Position numbers and translations under genes: made by a program. A DNA stretch of 64,000 bases from an uncultured Cohaesibacter sp. (lineage in GTDB: Bacteria > Pseudomonadota > Alphaproteobacteria > Rhizobiales > Cohaesibacteraceae): NCBI RefSeq assembly GCF_963676485.1, contig NZ_OY781114.1:1820501-1884500 (forward strand), written 5' to 3'. The notes under the pieces were generated by a model that was not told the DNA's origin, did no database searches, and saw only the letters and a program-made list of their open reading frames with translations. Below are positions 34,527-43,685 of this stretch, piece by piece; position 1 is the first letter of the stretch; each line of letters begins with the position of its first letter.

Positions 34527-35309
34527 ATGAAACGGTTTGAAGGCAAAACCACCGTGATCACCGGAGGAAACAAGGGAATCGGCTTCGCAATTGCGACCAA
34601 ATTTGCCGAAGAAGGCGCAAATGTCGTGATCGCTTCCTTTGAAGATCAGGTCAGGGAAGCTGCAGCAGAGCTGTCCGGCAAAGGCTACAATGTGATCCCT
34701 GCCCTGTGTGATGTCACCAAACCGGAGGAAATCGTCAAGCTTTATGATGCCGCCGAAGAAGCTTTCGGTGAAATCAATATTGGCATTCAGAATGCTGGCG
34801 TAATCTATATTTCCAAAATCGAAGATGTTTCCTACGAAGAATGGACCAAGACGCTGGCCGTCAACACCACCGGATGCTTCCTTGCCTGTCAGGAAGCCAT
34901 CAAACGCATGCGCAAGCATGGCAAGGGCGGCAAGCTGGTCAACACGGCATCCGGTCAGGCGCGAGAAGGCTTTATCTACACGCCGCATTACGCAGCCTCC
35001 AAGTTCGGCGTCATGGGTCTTACCCAGAGCCTTGCCAAGGAAGTGGCGCTTGAAAAGATCAATGTCAACGCCATTTGCCCGGGTATCATCAAGACCGACA
35101 TGTGGGACTATAATGATCGCGTCTGGGGCAGCATGCTGGGTGACTATGGCCCGGGCGAACTGATGGCTGAATGGGTGCAGGGCATTCCGATGCAATATGC
35201 CGGTGAAGGCAAGGACATCGCCAATGCAGTAGCCTTTCTTGCCAGTGATGATGCATCCTACATCACGGGCCAGACCATCAATATTGATGGTGGTCTGATC
35301 ATGTCCTAA
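34527..35309 (+). CDS. Short-chain dehydrogenase (acetoin/sorbitol dehydrogenase type)
   Basis: Second SDR of the cluster (260 residues). Seen: TGGNKGIGFAIA (near 11-22), QNAG, Ser in NTASGQ and YAASK, then CPGIIKTDMWDYNDRVWG and the end GQTINIDGGLIMS. The segment after the CPG motif resembles the diacetyl/acetoin and sugar-alcohol dehydrogenase group. GGGAGA precedes the ATG. It is the last gene of the plus-strand operon, 19 bases after the regulator. With the SDR at 25519 the cluster has two different dehydrogenases, suggesting two oxidations or two related substrates. Confidence 0.88.
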   Translation: MKRFEGKTTVITGGNKGIGFAIATKFAEEGANVVIASFEDQVREAAAELSGKGYNVIPALCDVTKPEEIVKLYDAAEEAFGEINIGIQNAGVIYISKIEDVSYEEWTKTLAVNTTGCFLACQEAIKRMRKHGKGGKLVNTASGQAREGFIYTPHYAASKFGVMGLTQSLAKEVALEKINVNAICPGIIKTDMWDYNDRVWGSMLGDYGPGELMAEWVQGIPMQYAGEGKDIANAVAFLASDDASYITGQTINIDGGLIMS

Positions 35310-35334
35310 GCATCAGAAGATGCATTCGTTTCGT

Positions 35335-35366
35335 GGCCGAGCGGACCTCCGCCCGGCCTTTCTTAT
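35335..35366 (+). terminator. Terminator of the plus-strand catabolic operon
   Basis: GGCCGAGCGG / CCGCCCGGCC ten-bp stem with one mismatch, four-base loop and TTTCTTAT tail. Confidence 0.85.
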
Positions 35367-35416
35367 AGGCTGATCGCCTCCATCGGGCGCGTCCTTTCCA
35401 ACAAAGAAAGGGCGGT

Positions 35417-35869
35417 CTAGTCCTTGATACCGGTCGAGCCAAAGCCACCAGCCCCGCGCACGGTATCATTTAGCGTGGTTACTTCGATGATGCGCGGCCT
35501 GCGCACATCTGCAATCACCGCCTGAGCAATACGGTCTGCGTGGGAAACCGTGTAGGCTTCAGAGCCTGCATTCAGCAAGGCAATCTTGATTGGCCCGCGA
35601 TAATCTTCATCCACGGTGCCGGGGCTATTGGGCACCAGAAGACCATGCTTGGTTGCCAGTCCGGAGCGGGGTCTGATCTGCATTTCCGTTGATGGGGGCA
35701 GCTCCACGGCAAATCCTGTCGGAATAAGCGCAATCCGGCCGGGCTCGATTGTCACGGGCCCTTCGGGCAAACAGGCGCGCAAATCCATGCCAGCAGCACC
35801 AGGTGTCGCATAAGCGGGAAGCGGCAGATCCTTATTCTCCGGCAATCGCTTGAATCTTACATCATTCAT
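35417..35869 (-). CDS. dut: dUTP diphosphatase
   Basis: Hydrolyses dUTP to dUMP, keeping uracil out of DNA (150 residues, trimeric family). All motifs are seen: AGMDLRA, RSGLATKHGL, the GTVDEDYRGPIKIALLN segment with catalytic Asp, DRIAQAVI, and the P-loop-like RGAGGFGSTG at the C-terminus. ATG 35869 (MNDVRFKRL) has AGAGG five bases upstream; the open frame extends to 35953 without similarity. It follows coaBC on the same strand, as usual in the group. Confidence 0.97.
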   Translation of the reverse strand: MNDVRFKRLPENKDLPLPAYATPGAAGMDLRACLPEGPVTIEPGRIALIPTGFAVELPPSTEMQIRPRSGLATKHGLLVPNSPGTVDEDYRGPIKIALLNAGSEAYTVSHADRIAQAVIADVRRPRIIEVTTLNDTVRGAGGFGSTGIKD

Positions 35870-35930
35870 GTGCGCCTCTTTTGTTAAAACGGCATGATCA
35901 GAAGGCGTTGCCAAATCGGGCCTGCCTGTC

Positions 35931-37148
35931 TCAGATTTCGATACTCTCTTCAAGGGCTTCGCTCAGGCGGGCGATAAGGCGAGTGGAAACCTCCTGCTTG
36001 CTCATGTCTTGCCACGCCTCGATGCTATCGGAGCGGATGATCTTGATCATATTGTGATCGCCGCCCATGATGCCTGTCTGGGGCGATACATCATTGGCGA
36101 TGATCCAGTCGACGCCCTTCTTGGTCAGCTTCTTGGCTGCATTGGCCTCCAAATCCTGCGTCTCGGCGGCAAAACCGATAACAAGCTTGGGGCGCTTGTC
36201 TGGATGGGTGCCAACAAAGCGGGCAATGTCCGGATTTTCCGCAAACTGAAGCGCGGGGAAGCCGCCATCGGCCTGCTTCTTGATTTTCTCAGCTCCCTGA
36301 TTGGCCACATGCCAATCTGCAACGGCGGCTGCCATGATGGCAATATCGGCCGGAAGAGCCCCGCTCACCGCCGCTTTCATCTCCCGTGCAGTCTCTACCC
36401 TGATGATTTCCACCCCCCTTGGCGGCTCAAGGACCACAGGGCCCGAAACGAGGGTCACCCGTGCGCCAGCATCCCTCGCGGCAGCTGCAAGGGCATAGCC
36501 CTGTTTGCCCGAAGAGCGATTGGCGATATAGCGCACCGGATCAATCGGTTCATGCGTGGGGCCAGCCGTGATGAGCACATGCCTGCCGGCCAGCGGTTTG
36601 GGGCTGTCGTCCAGTAGTGCCTTTATGGCATGAAAAATGTCTTCAGGCTCACTGAGACGGCCGGGGCCTTCTTCATTGCAGGCCATCATGCCCACTGCCG
36701 GACCGACAAAATGCAATCCGTCTTCTTGCAAGGTTGCAAGATTGCGCTGGGTCGCGGGATGGTACCACATACGCACATTCATGGCCGGAGCGACCAACAC
36801 CGGCTTGTCGGTTGCCAGCAGCATGGTGCTGGGCAGGTCATCGGCGATGCCATTGGCCATCTTGGCGATCAGATTGGCGGTAGCGGGCGCCACAACCACC
36901 AGATCTGCGGCGCGGGACAATTCGATATGCCCGATTTCGCTCTCTCGCATCAGGTCGAACAGATCGGTCAGCACCGGTTTTCCTGTCAGCGTGGCGATGG
37001 TCAGCGGCGCAACGAATTCGGTTGCAGCCTTGGTCATGATTACCTGAACACCGGCGCCTTCTTTGAGGAGAAGGCGGATAATATCCAGCGCCTTGAATGC
37101 GGCAATACCGCCGGAAATAACGAGCAGGACGCGCTTGTTTTCAAGCAT
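35931..37148 (-). CDS. coaBC: Bifunctional phosphopantothenoylcysteine decarboxylase / phosphopantothenate-cysteine ligase
   Basis: Two steps of coenzyme A synthesis in one 405-residue protein. The CoaC flavoprotein part (1-185) shows VISGGIAAFKALD, the active-site GHIELSRAADL, PAMNVRMWYHPATQRNL and MMACNEEGPGRL. The CoaB part (about 190-400) shows ITAGPTHEPIDPVRYIANRS read as TAGPTHEPIDPVR then NRSSGKQGYALA, and ends in the dimer/nucleotide region with NDVSPQTGIMGGDHN. GGAGAG precedes the ATG. It lies 16 bases after ubiB. Confidence 0.96.
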   Translation of the reverse strand: MLENKRVLLVISGGIAAFKALDIIRLLLKEGAGVQVIMTKAATEFVAPLTIATLTGKPVLTDLFDLMRESEIGHIELSRAADLVVVAPATANLIAKMANGIADDLPSTMLLATDKPVLVAPAMNVRMWYHPATQRNLATLQEDGLHFVGPAVGMMACNEEGPGRLSEPEDIFHAIKALLDDSPKPLAGRHVLITAGPTHEPIDPVRYIANRSSGKQGYALAAAARDAGARVTLVSGPVVLEPPRGVEIIRVETAREMKAAVSGALPADIAIMAAAVADWHVANQGAEKIKKQADGGFPALQFAENPDIARFVGTHPDKRPKLVIGFAAETQDLEANAAKKLTKKGVDWIIANDVSPQTGIMGGDHNMIKIIRSDSIEAWQDMSKQEVSTRLIARLSEALEESIEI

Positions 37149-37164
37149 GGTGAACTCTCCTATC

Positions 37165-38751
37165 CTAACTCCAGATACGAATGGCTATGGCAGCAAGAGC
37201 AATGGCAATCACCCAGAGGGCGAGGCGGCCAGAGCGGCTCTTGCGGGCTTCGGCTTTCCCGATAGCTGCCACTGTTTCGGCATCGAGACGAAGGCCATCA
37301 CGGCTCATTTCATCAAAGCTGCTGGACAAACGCTCGGCACGACGGGCCATCTCTGGCAATTGGGCAGACAGTGTGCCCAGCACCGATAGGCCCTCGGCCA
37401 TTTCTCTGGCCTTGGCAACGGGGCCAAGATTCTTCTCCATCCAGCTTTTGACCACCGGCTCGGATGTGTTCCAGAGATTGAGGCTATCATCAAGCATCCG
37501 CGCAACGCCTTCAGCGACCACCATTGTCTTTTGCAAAAGGATCAGCTCGGTGCGGGTTGCCATGCCGAACAGCTCGGTGAATTCAAACAGCTGCTGCAAC
37601 AGGACTGCCATGGAAATCTCGGCAGAATCGCGGCCATGGATGGGTTCACCGATGGAACGCAGAGCCTGCGCGAAGGTGTCAACATCCTGTGTGGAGGGCA
37701 CATAGCCCGCTTCGAAATGCACCATGGACACGCGCCGATAATCGCGCTTGATGAACCCGAAAAGAATTTCGGCAAGGAAGCGCTGCTCTTTTATGCCAAG
37801 CCGCCCCATGATGCCAAAGTCAACGGCCACCAGCTTGCCATCGCTGCCAAGGAACAGATTGCCCGGATGCATGTCTGCATGGAAAAAGCCATCGCGCAGG
37901 GCATGACGCAAAAAGGACTGGATCACGGTGCGCCCAAGGGCACTGAGGTCATGGCCGGATGCCTTCAGCGCTTCGATATCATTGAGCTTGATGCCATCGA
38001 TCCATTCCATGGTCATGACGGTCTTTTCCGACTTGGCCCAGTGGATGGTCGGCACGCGGAAATCATCATCCTCGGCGCAATTTTCAGCCATCTCACTCAT
38101 GGCAGCAGCTTCGAGGCGGAAATCCATTTCAAGGCGAATGGACCGGGCCAGCGTATCAACCACACCAACGGGTTTCAGGCGACGGGACGGAGCATGCACG
38201 GCTTCGATAAGGCGCGCGGCCAGATAAAAGCTCGCCAGATCATCCTGAAACCGCTGGGCGATTTTGGGCCGCAGGATCTTGACGGCGACATCCTGACGTT
38301 CGCCATTGGCATCCACAAAGGAAGCTTTGTGCACCTGCGCAATGGAGGCAGCTGCGATCGGTTCGGAGAAGCTATCGAACAGAGCTTCAACCGGCTTGCC
38401 CAAGGCGTCCTCAACAGCCTTGCGCGCTTCCCCCATACTGAAGGCAGGCACGCGGTCTTGCAGCGCTGTCAGAGCTTCAGCAAGCTCTGGTCCAACCAGA
38501 TCAGGGCGGGTTGCCAGAAATTGGCCCATCTTGACATAAGATGGCCCCAGCCGGTTGAGCGCAGCGCTCAGACGTTCGCCCTTGTTGCGCACAGAGGCGT
38601 TCTTGCGCTCGAACAGCTTAAGGAAGGCAAGACCAACACGCGGAACTGCGGGCAGGTCTGCCGGCGGCTCAACGATAGAGAAGACGCCCTCACGAGCCAG
38701 AATATAGCCTGTATGCACAAGGCGTAGCAGAGCAGATGACGCACCAATCAT
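37165..38751 (-). CDS. ubiB: UbiB-family atypical kinase for ubiquinone synthesis
   Basis: Membrane-associated atypical kinase/ATPase needed for ubiquinone biosynthesis (528 residues). The N-terminal KxGQ-type motif is seen in SYVKMGQFLATRPDL, the Ala-rich substitute for the P-loop in PIAAASIAQVHKA, the ion-binding ADMHPGNLF and VDFGIMGRL; a C-terminal transmembrane segment (LALWVIAIALAAIAIRIW) anchors it. It lies between ubiE and coaBC on one strand, an order typical of Hyphomicrobiales. Confidence 0.95.
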   Translation of the reverse strand: MIGASSALLRLVHTGYILAREGVFSIVEPPADLPAVPRVGLAFLKLFERKNASVRNKGERLSAALNRLGPSYVKMGQFLATRPDLVGPELAEALTALQDRVPAFSMGEARKAVEDALGKPVEALFDSFSEPIAAASIAQVHKASFVDANGERQDVAVKILRPKIAQRFQDDLASFYLAARLIEAVHAPSRRLKPVGVVDTLARSIRLEMDFRLEAAAMSEMAENCAEDDDFRVPTIHWAKSEKTVMTMEWIDGIKLNDIEALKASGHDLSALGRTVIQSFLRHALRDGFFHADMHPGNLFLGSDGKLVAVDFGIMGRLGIKEQRFLAEILFGFIKRDYRRVSMVHFEAGYVPSTQDVDTFAQALRSIGEPIHGRDSAEISMAVLLQQLFEFTELFGMATRTELILLQKTMVVAEGVARMLDDSLNLWNTSEPVVKSWMEKNLGPVAKAREMAEGLSVLGTLSAQLPEMARRAERLSSSFDEMSRDGLRLDAETVAAIGKAEARKSRSGRLALWVIAIALAAIAIRIWS

Positions 38752-38769
38752 AATTGTCTTTTCCGATCC

Positions 38770-39561
38770 TTAAAGCTTCCAGCCCGAATGCATGGCGGTG
38801 ATGCCGCCAGACATGTTGCGATAGGTCACCTGCTGGAAACCGGCATCCTCGACCATCATCTTGAAGCGTGCCTTATTGGGAAACTTGCGGATCGACTGGA
38901 CGAAATATTCATAGCTTTCCCTGTCACCCGTGACGACATCACCAATGGCAGGAATGGCATTGAAGGAAAAGGCATCATAGACCTTATCGAGCAGGGGCAT
39001 ATCAACGTTGGAAAATTCAAGGCACATGAAGCGCCCTCCCCGTTTCAACACGCGATAGGCCTCGGACAGCGCCTTGTCGATGCGCGGCACATTGCGGATG
39101 CCATAGGCGATGGTGTAGGCGTCAAAGCTGTTATCCTCAAAGGGCAGCTCTTCTGCATTGCCTTCAACAAATTCGAGATTGCTGATCAGGCCATTTTCCT
39201 TGGCCCTGTCCTTGCCGACAGCAAGCATCGAACCATTGATATCAAACACCGTGCAGTGGGCATTCTTGCGTGAGCGCTCAACGACACGGAACGAAATGTC
39301 CCCTGTGCCACCGGCCACATCGAGCAGCTTGAAGGGAACGCGCCCGCCCTGCGGCGGATTGAGCCAGGCAACGAAGGCATCTTTCCAGAGCCGATGCATA
39401 CCGCCGCTCATCAGATCATTCATCACATCATAGCGATCGGCCACATGGTGGAAAACCTCGTTAACCCGCGGCTGCTTCTCTCCTTCGCCAACTTGTTCAA
39501 AGCCGAAAGAGGTGGCCATTTCCGTGACTTTTTCCGTGCGTTCTTTGTTTTGTGCCGCCAT
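38770..39561 (-). CDS. ubiE: Demethylmenaquinol/ubiquinone C-methyltransferase
   Basis: SAM-dependent C-methyltransferase of the ubiquinone pathway (263 residues). Seen: [25 protein letters not shown], the SAM motif [38 protein letters not shown] in parts and the [12 protein letters not shown] motif, ending with [12 protein letters not shown]. It is upstream of ubiB, 18 bases apart, and divergent from the class V aminotransferase gene. Confidence 0.97.
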   Translation of the reverse strand: MAAQNKERTEKVTEMATSFGFEQVGEGEKQPRVNEVFHHVADRYDVMNDLMSGGMHRLWKDAFVAWLNPPQGGRVPFKLLDVAGGTGDISFRVVERSRKNAHCTVFDINGSMLAVGKDRAKENGLISNLEFVEGNAEELPFEDNSFDAYTIAYGIRNVPRIDKALSEAYRVLKRGGRFMCLEFSNVDMPLLDKVYDAFSFNAIPAIGDVVTGDRESYEYFVQSIRKFPNKARFKMMVEDAGFQQVTYRNMSGGITAMHSGWKL

Positions 39562-39729
39562 GATCCATGTCCTGCGCTCGGCCTGATCGGGGAGCGATTG
39601 TCATTTCTTTTCCGCCGGACAATAGCTTATCTTCATTTCAAATGCCATGTTTCCAAACGGCTTTTCTTGTGTTGCTTTCGTCCCATTGATAAGGTCAGTT
39701 TTCCTTTTGTCTCTTTTCGGGAGCCCTCC

Positions 39730-40899
39730 ATGGACATTGAGAAAATTCGCAAGGAAACACCGGGGCTCGCCCATGGTATCCACCTGATGGCCTGCGGTTC
39801 GGCACTGGCACCGCAGCCGGTTGTCGATGCGGTAATGGCCTATCTCGACCTGGAGGCCAAAATCGGCGGCTATGAGGCCCACGCCCAAGAATCCGCCATG
39901 CTGGATGGGGCCTATCAGTCGGTTGCCCGTCTGATCGGGGCCAACCCCCGTGAGATCGCCATTATGGAGAATGCCACAGCGGCCTGGTGTCAGGCCTTCT
40001 ATGCATTGCCACTTAAGGCCGGGGATCGCATTATCACCTGTCAGGCCGAATATGCGGCCAATTATGTTGCCTATCTGCATCGCCAGAAAAAGGACGGCAT
40101 CGAGATCGACATCGTTCCCAATGACGAAACCGGCGCACTGGATCTTGTGGCCCTTGAAAGGCTGATCTGCGAGAAGACAGCGTTGATCACCATTACCTGG
40201 GTGCCGACCAATGGCGGGCTGGTCAATCCGGCCGCAGCGGTAGGGGCAATTGCCAAAAACCATGGCGTGCCCTATTTGCTGGATGCCTGTCAGGCAGTGG
40301 GGCAGATGCCGGTGAATGTCGAGGCGCTCAATTGCGATTTCCTATCCGCAACGGGTCGAAAATTTCTGCGCGGACCGCGTGGAACCGGGTTTCTCTATAT
40401 CCGGGAAAAATGGCTTGAAAGCCTGGAACCGGCAGCCCTTGATCACTTCTCTGCACCTTTGGTGGATAGCAGCCAGTATGCCGTGCGTGACGATGCCCGA
40501 CGGTTCGAAACATGGGAGAACAGCTACGCCTTGCGCGCCGGTCTCAAGGTCGCCTGCGATTATGCCATGGATATCGGCCTTGAAGCGATCCAGCAAAGAG
40601 CTTGGGGATTGGCTGGATCCTTGCGGGAAAAGCTGGCCCTTCTGCCTGGCTGTCGCATCATGGATCTGGGAACGGAGAAATGTGCGATCGTCAGCTTCAC
40701 TATTGATGGGCTGGAACCTCAACATGCTGTCGAGAGCCTCAAAACCCATGGCATCGCCATTGGCATGACGCGCCCGGGCAGTTCCCTGCTGGATGCCGAG
40801 CGCAGGAATCTTCCTGTCATGCTGCGCATTTCGCCCCATTATTACAATGATGAAGCCGATCTTGACGCCTGCATTCAGGCTCTCAAAGACCTTTTGTGA
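39730..40899 (+). CDS. Class V PLP-dependent aminotransferase
   Basis: 389-residue fold type I PLP enzyme of the NifS/SufS/isopenicillin-epimerase superfamily. Seen: the PLP-stacking region ENATAAWCQAFYAL, TWVPTNGGLVNP, the cofactor aspartate in LLDACQAVGQMP and the PLP lysine in SATGRKFLRGPRGTGF. A cysteine-desulfurase active-site Cys loop is not obvious. Possible roles include a C-S lyase or amino-acid aminotransferase; the substrate is unknown. GGGAG six bases before the ATG supports the start. It sits between ubiE and mutM and is separated from mutM by nine bases, so they may be co-transcribed. Confidence 0.85.
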   Translation: MDIEKIRKETPGLAHGIHLMACGSALAPQPVVDAVMAYLDLEAKIGGYEAHAQESAMLDGAYQSVARLIGANPREIAIMENATAAWCQAFYALPLKAGDRIITCQAEYAANYVAYLHRQKKDGIEIDIVPNDETGALDLVALERLICEKTALITITWVPTNGGLVNPAAAVGAIAKNHGVPYLLDACQAVGQMPVNVEALNCDFLSATGRKFLRGPRGTGFLYIREKWLESLEPAALDHFSAPLVDSSQYAVRDDARRFETWENSYALRAGLKVACDYAMDIGLEAIQQRAWGLAGSLREKLALLPGCRIMDLGTEKCAIVSFTIDGLEPQHAVESLKTHGIAIGMTRPGSSLLDAERRNLPVMLRISPHYYNDEADLDACIQALKDLL

Positions 40900-40908
40900 G
40901 ATAGCATT

Positions 40909-41796
40909 ATGCCAGAATTGCCAGAGGTGGAAACCGTTCGGCTCGGCCTGCAGCCGGTGCTTGAGAATGCCACGATTGAGCGGGCTGAAATCCGCCGCCA
41001 AAATCTCAGATTTGCCTTTCCGGACAATCTGGCTGACCGTCTTGCGGGTCGGCAGGTGGTGGGTCTGGGGCGTCGGGCCAAATATTTGCTGGCCGATCTG
41101 GATGATGGCATGGTGCTGGTCATGCATCTGGGCATGTCCGGCTCCTTCCGTGTGGTCAGCCAGGAAGAGCAGCATCTGATTGCCGAGGAGAGCTTTCACC
41201 TCGCCCGGGGCAAGCGGCCCCAGCATGATCATGTGGTGCTGCATCTCACCTCCGGCGCATCCATCCTCTATAACGATCCACGCCGCTTTGGCTTTTTTGA
41301 TCTCATCGCCCGTGTCTCGCTGGCCGAACATCCCTATTTTGCCAAGCTGGGTGTGGAGCCGGTGGGCAACAGCCTGAGCGCAGACTATCTGGCGGAGAAA
41401 TTTGCGGGCAAGAAAACGCCTTTGAAATCGGCGCTGCTCGACCAGCATATCATCGCCGGACTGGGGAATATCTATGTGTGCGAAGCGCTTTTCCGCTCTG
41501 GCCTTGACCCAAAACGCGCTGCTGGCACGCTGGTTGGCAAAAGGGGAAAGCCATCGGCAAAGCTTGCGGTGCTAACCGAGGAGATCCGCGCGACCATCGC
41601 AGAGGCCATTGCGGCAGGAGGCTCCACCTTGCGCGATCATACCCGCGCTGACGGCAGCCTTGGCTATTTCCAGCATCGCTTCAAGGTCTATGATCGCGAA
41701 GGGGATGCATGCACGAAAGAGGGATGCGGCGGCACAATCGAGCGGATCACCCAGAGCGGACGGTCCACTTTCTTCTGCGCCAAATGCCAGAAATAA
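40909..41796 (+). CDS. mutM: Formamidopyrimidine-DNA glycosylase
   Basis: Base-excision repair enzyme for 8-oxoguanine and formamidopyrimidines (295 residues). The N-terminal catalytic proline and glutamate are seen in [11 protein letters not shown] near 60 in GRRAKYLL, the helix-two-turn-helix in [15 protein letters not shown], and the C-terminal zinc finger ([10 protein letters not shown] ... TFFCAKCQ). A Met-to-His or other key change is not seen. It lies directly downstream of the aminotransferase gene. Confidence 0.97.
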   Translation: MPELPEVETVRLGLQPVLENATIERAEIRRQNLRFAFPDNLADRLAGRQVVGLGRRAKYLLADLDDGMVLVMHLGMSGSFRVVSQEEQHLIAEESFHLARGKRPQHDHVVLHLTSGASILYNDPRRFGFFDLIARVSLAEHPYFAKLGVEPVGNSLSADYLAEKFAGKKTPLKSALLDQHIIAGLGNIYVCEALFRSGLDPKRAAGTLVGKRGKPSAKLAVLTEEIRATIAEAIAAGGSTLRDHTRADGSLGYFQHRFKVYDREGDACTKEGCGGTIERITQSGRSTFFCAKCQK

Positions 41797-41823
41797 TAGA
41801 AAAGGGGAGCAAGAGCTCCCCTT
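41797..41823 (-). terminator. Terminator between mutM and argB
   Basis: AAGGGGAGC / GCTCCCCTT nine-bp stem with loop AAGA. The T-run (TTTTCTATTATT) is on the minus strand, so it mainly serves argB; it may also slow plus-strand transcription from mutM. Confidence 0.8.
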
Positions 41824-41858
41824 GAATGCATATGGCTTTGTGTATCAATCGCACTCGA

Positions 41859-42761
41859 TCAATGGGTGAGCAGGGTTCCGGCTCCACCTTCGGTGAAGAG
41901 CTCAAGCAGCACGGCATGCGGCACCTTGCCATCAAGGATGACGACCCCTTCAACGCCCTTGTTGAGGGCTTCGATGCATGTTTCAACTTTTGGAATCATA
42001 CCGCCAGAAATCGTGCCATCAGCAATCAGAGCATGCGCCTGTTTGATGGTGAGGGCCTTGATCAGCTTGCCATCCTTGTCGAGAACGCCGGGCACATCCG
42101 TCAGAAATAGCAGGCGCTTTGCATCAATTGCTCCGGCCACCGCTCCGGCAAAGGTATCAGCGTTGATATTATAGGTGGCTCCATCGGCACCCGGAGCGAC
42201 CGGTGCAATCACCGGAATAAGCGCATCCTTGGCAACGATATCAAGCACGGAGCGGTCAACCTTCTTAGGCTCACCGACAAAGCCCAGATCAACGATTTCC
42301 TCAATCTTGCTATCAGGGTGGCGGATGGTTCTGGTCAGCTTTTCGGCCAAAACCATGTTGCCATCCTTGCCACACAGGCCAATGGCACGGCCGCCTTCTG
42401 CATTGATATTGCTAACAATGGATTTGTTGATCGATCCGGCCAGCACCATTTCGACCACTTCCACGGTGTGGGCATCCGTCACGCGCAGACCGCCCTTGAA
42501 TTCGGATTCGATGCCGAGACGTTCGAGCATTGATTTGATCTGTGGACCGCCACCATGCACAACAACCGGTTTGACACCCGCCTGTTTGAGCAGAACGATG
42601 TCGCGTGCAAAAGCCTGCCCCAATTCTGCGTCCCCCATGGCATGACCACCATATTTGACAACAACGGTCTGGCCATCATAGCGCTGCATGAAGGGAAGCG
42701 CTTCGGAAATGGTCTTGGCACGATTGGCCGGTTTGTTTGATGAGTTGGAAGTCTCGGACAT
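41859..42761 (-). CDS. argB: Acetylglutamate kinase
   Basis: Second step of arginine biosynthesis (300 residues). Seen: [25 protein letters not shown], the arginine-sensing-type N-terminal helix ([15 protein letters not shown]), [28 protein letters not shown] and [26 protein letters not shown]. The extended N-terminal helix is typical of hexameric, arginine-inhibited forms. I chose ATG 42761 (MSETSN); the longer frame has no similarity. It follows yihA on the same strand in the usual order. Confidence 0.96.
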   Translation of the reverse strand: MSETSNSSNKPANRAKTISEALPFMQRYDGQTVVVKYGGHAMGDAELGQAFARDIVLLKQAGVKPVVVHGGGPQIKSMLERLGIESEFKGGLRVTDAHTVEVVEMVLAGSINKSIVSNINAEGGRAIGLCGKDGNMVLAEKLTRTIRHPDSKIEEIVDLGFVGEPKKVDRSVLDIVAKDALIPVIAPVAPGADGATYNINADTFAGAVAGAIDAKRLLFLTDVPGVLDKDGKLIKALTIKQAHALIADGTISGGMIPKVETCIEALNKGVEGVVILDGKVPHAVLLELFTEGGAGTLLTH

Positions 42762-42890
42762 GGCGCTTCTCTGTATCGGCGGTTTACGTAACTGACCACG
42801 CTGTATAACGACTATTATTGAGCTACGCAAGAAATCCGAAGGGTTATGCCGCATTTGTCACAATTTATGAAACAATGTGCGGCTTTTCTT

Positions 42891-43607
42891 TCACATCCCG
42901 TCAGACAAAAGCAGCATTTCAGCGCGCAGGCGCTTGATGCCGATCTTCTTTTCAGAGGAGGTCAGCAAAATCTCCGGGTGAGCTGCCGGACGCTTCTTCA
43001 GGCCCAGCTGCACCTTCTCAATAACCTTGCTAAGATCCTTGAGCTTGGTCTTGTCCACCTTGGTGAGCACCACCTGATAGTTCACCGCAGCTTTATCAAG
43101 CGTTTCCATGACCTCGGTGTCATTGGGCTTGAGGCCATGGCGACTGTCGATGAGAACATAGACACGCCGCAAATTTGGGCGCCCGCGAAGATAGTCGAGA
43201 ATAAGCGCGTTCCAGGCTGCCACTTCCTTCTTGGAGGCCTTGGCATAGCCATAGCCGGGCATGTCACAAATCACCAGAGTGGGGTCTTTTTCCGGACGGA
43301 AGAAGTTGAGCTCTTTGGTGCGGCCCGGCGTGTTGGATGTTCGCGCCAGTGCCTTGCGACCGGTGATCGCATTGAGCAGAGAGGATTTGCCCACATTGGA
43401 CCGGCCGGCAAAGGCGATCTCGACGCCTTCAATCGGCGGCAACTGGTGGAAGAATTTCGTCCCCCACATAAAATCCCAACTTTGCGCGAAAAGGAGTCTG
43501 GCCCGCTCGGCAAGCGCTGGATCCACCTCATCATCACCAACAAGCGCAACAAGGCTTTCAGCATCTTCAGCGGAGGTGGTCGCGACGGTTTTATCTTCAT
43601 CGGTCAT
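42891..43607 (-). CDS. engB: Ribosome biogenesis GTPase YihA/YsxC (EngB)
   Basis: Small GTPase for assembly of the 50S subunit (238 residues). G1 [11 protein letters not shown]2-region [11 protein letters not shown]3 [10 protein letters not shown]4 LTKVDK and G5-like LTSSEKKIG are seen. It precedes argB on the same strand. The usual neighbour yidC lies further upstream, separated here by a hexapeptide acetyltransferase gene. Confidence 0.96.
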   Translation of the reverse strand: MTDEDKTVATTSAEDAESLVALVGDDEVDPALAERARLLFAQSWDFMWGTKFFHQLPPIEGVEIAFAGRSNVGKSSLLNAITGRKALARTSNTPGRTKELNFFRPEKDPTLVICDMPGYGYAKASKKEVAAWNALILDYLRGRPNLRRVYVLIDSRHGLKPNDTEVMETLDKAAVNYQVVLTKVDKTKLKDLSKVIEKVQLGLKKRPAAHPEILLTSSEKKIGIKRLRAEMLLLSDGM

Positions 43608-43625
43608 GATTGAGTGTTCCTGTTT

Positions 43626-43656
43626 AAAAAGGGCAGGCCTTGGTAGCCTGCCTTTT
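43626..43656 (-). terminator. Terminator after the acetyltransferase gene
   Basis: On the minus strand AAGGCAGGC / GCCTGCC-C-TT with a TTTTT tail, in the 78-base gap before yihA. Confidence 0.75.
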
Positions 43657-43685
43657 ACAGAGAAACAAGCACGAAAGCGAGACCC

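Noticed and set aside
25519-35309. Brucella-type erythritol (ery) operon
   Set aside because: No EryB-type dehydrogenase, no isomerases, and a two-subunit transketolase instead.
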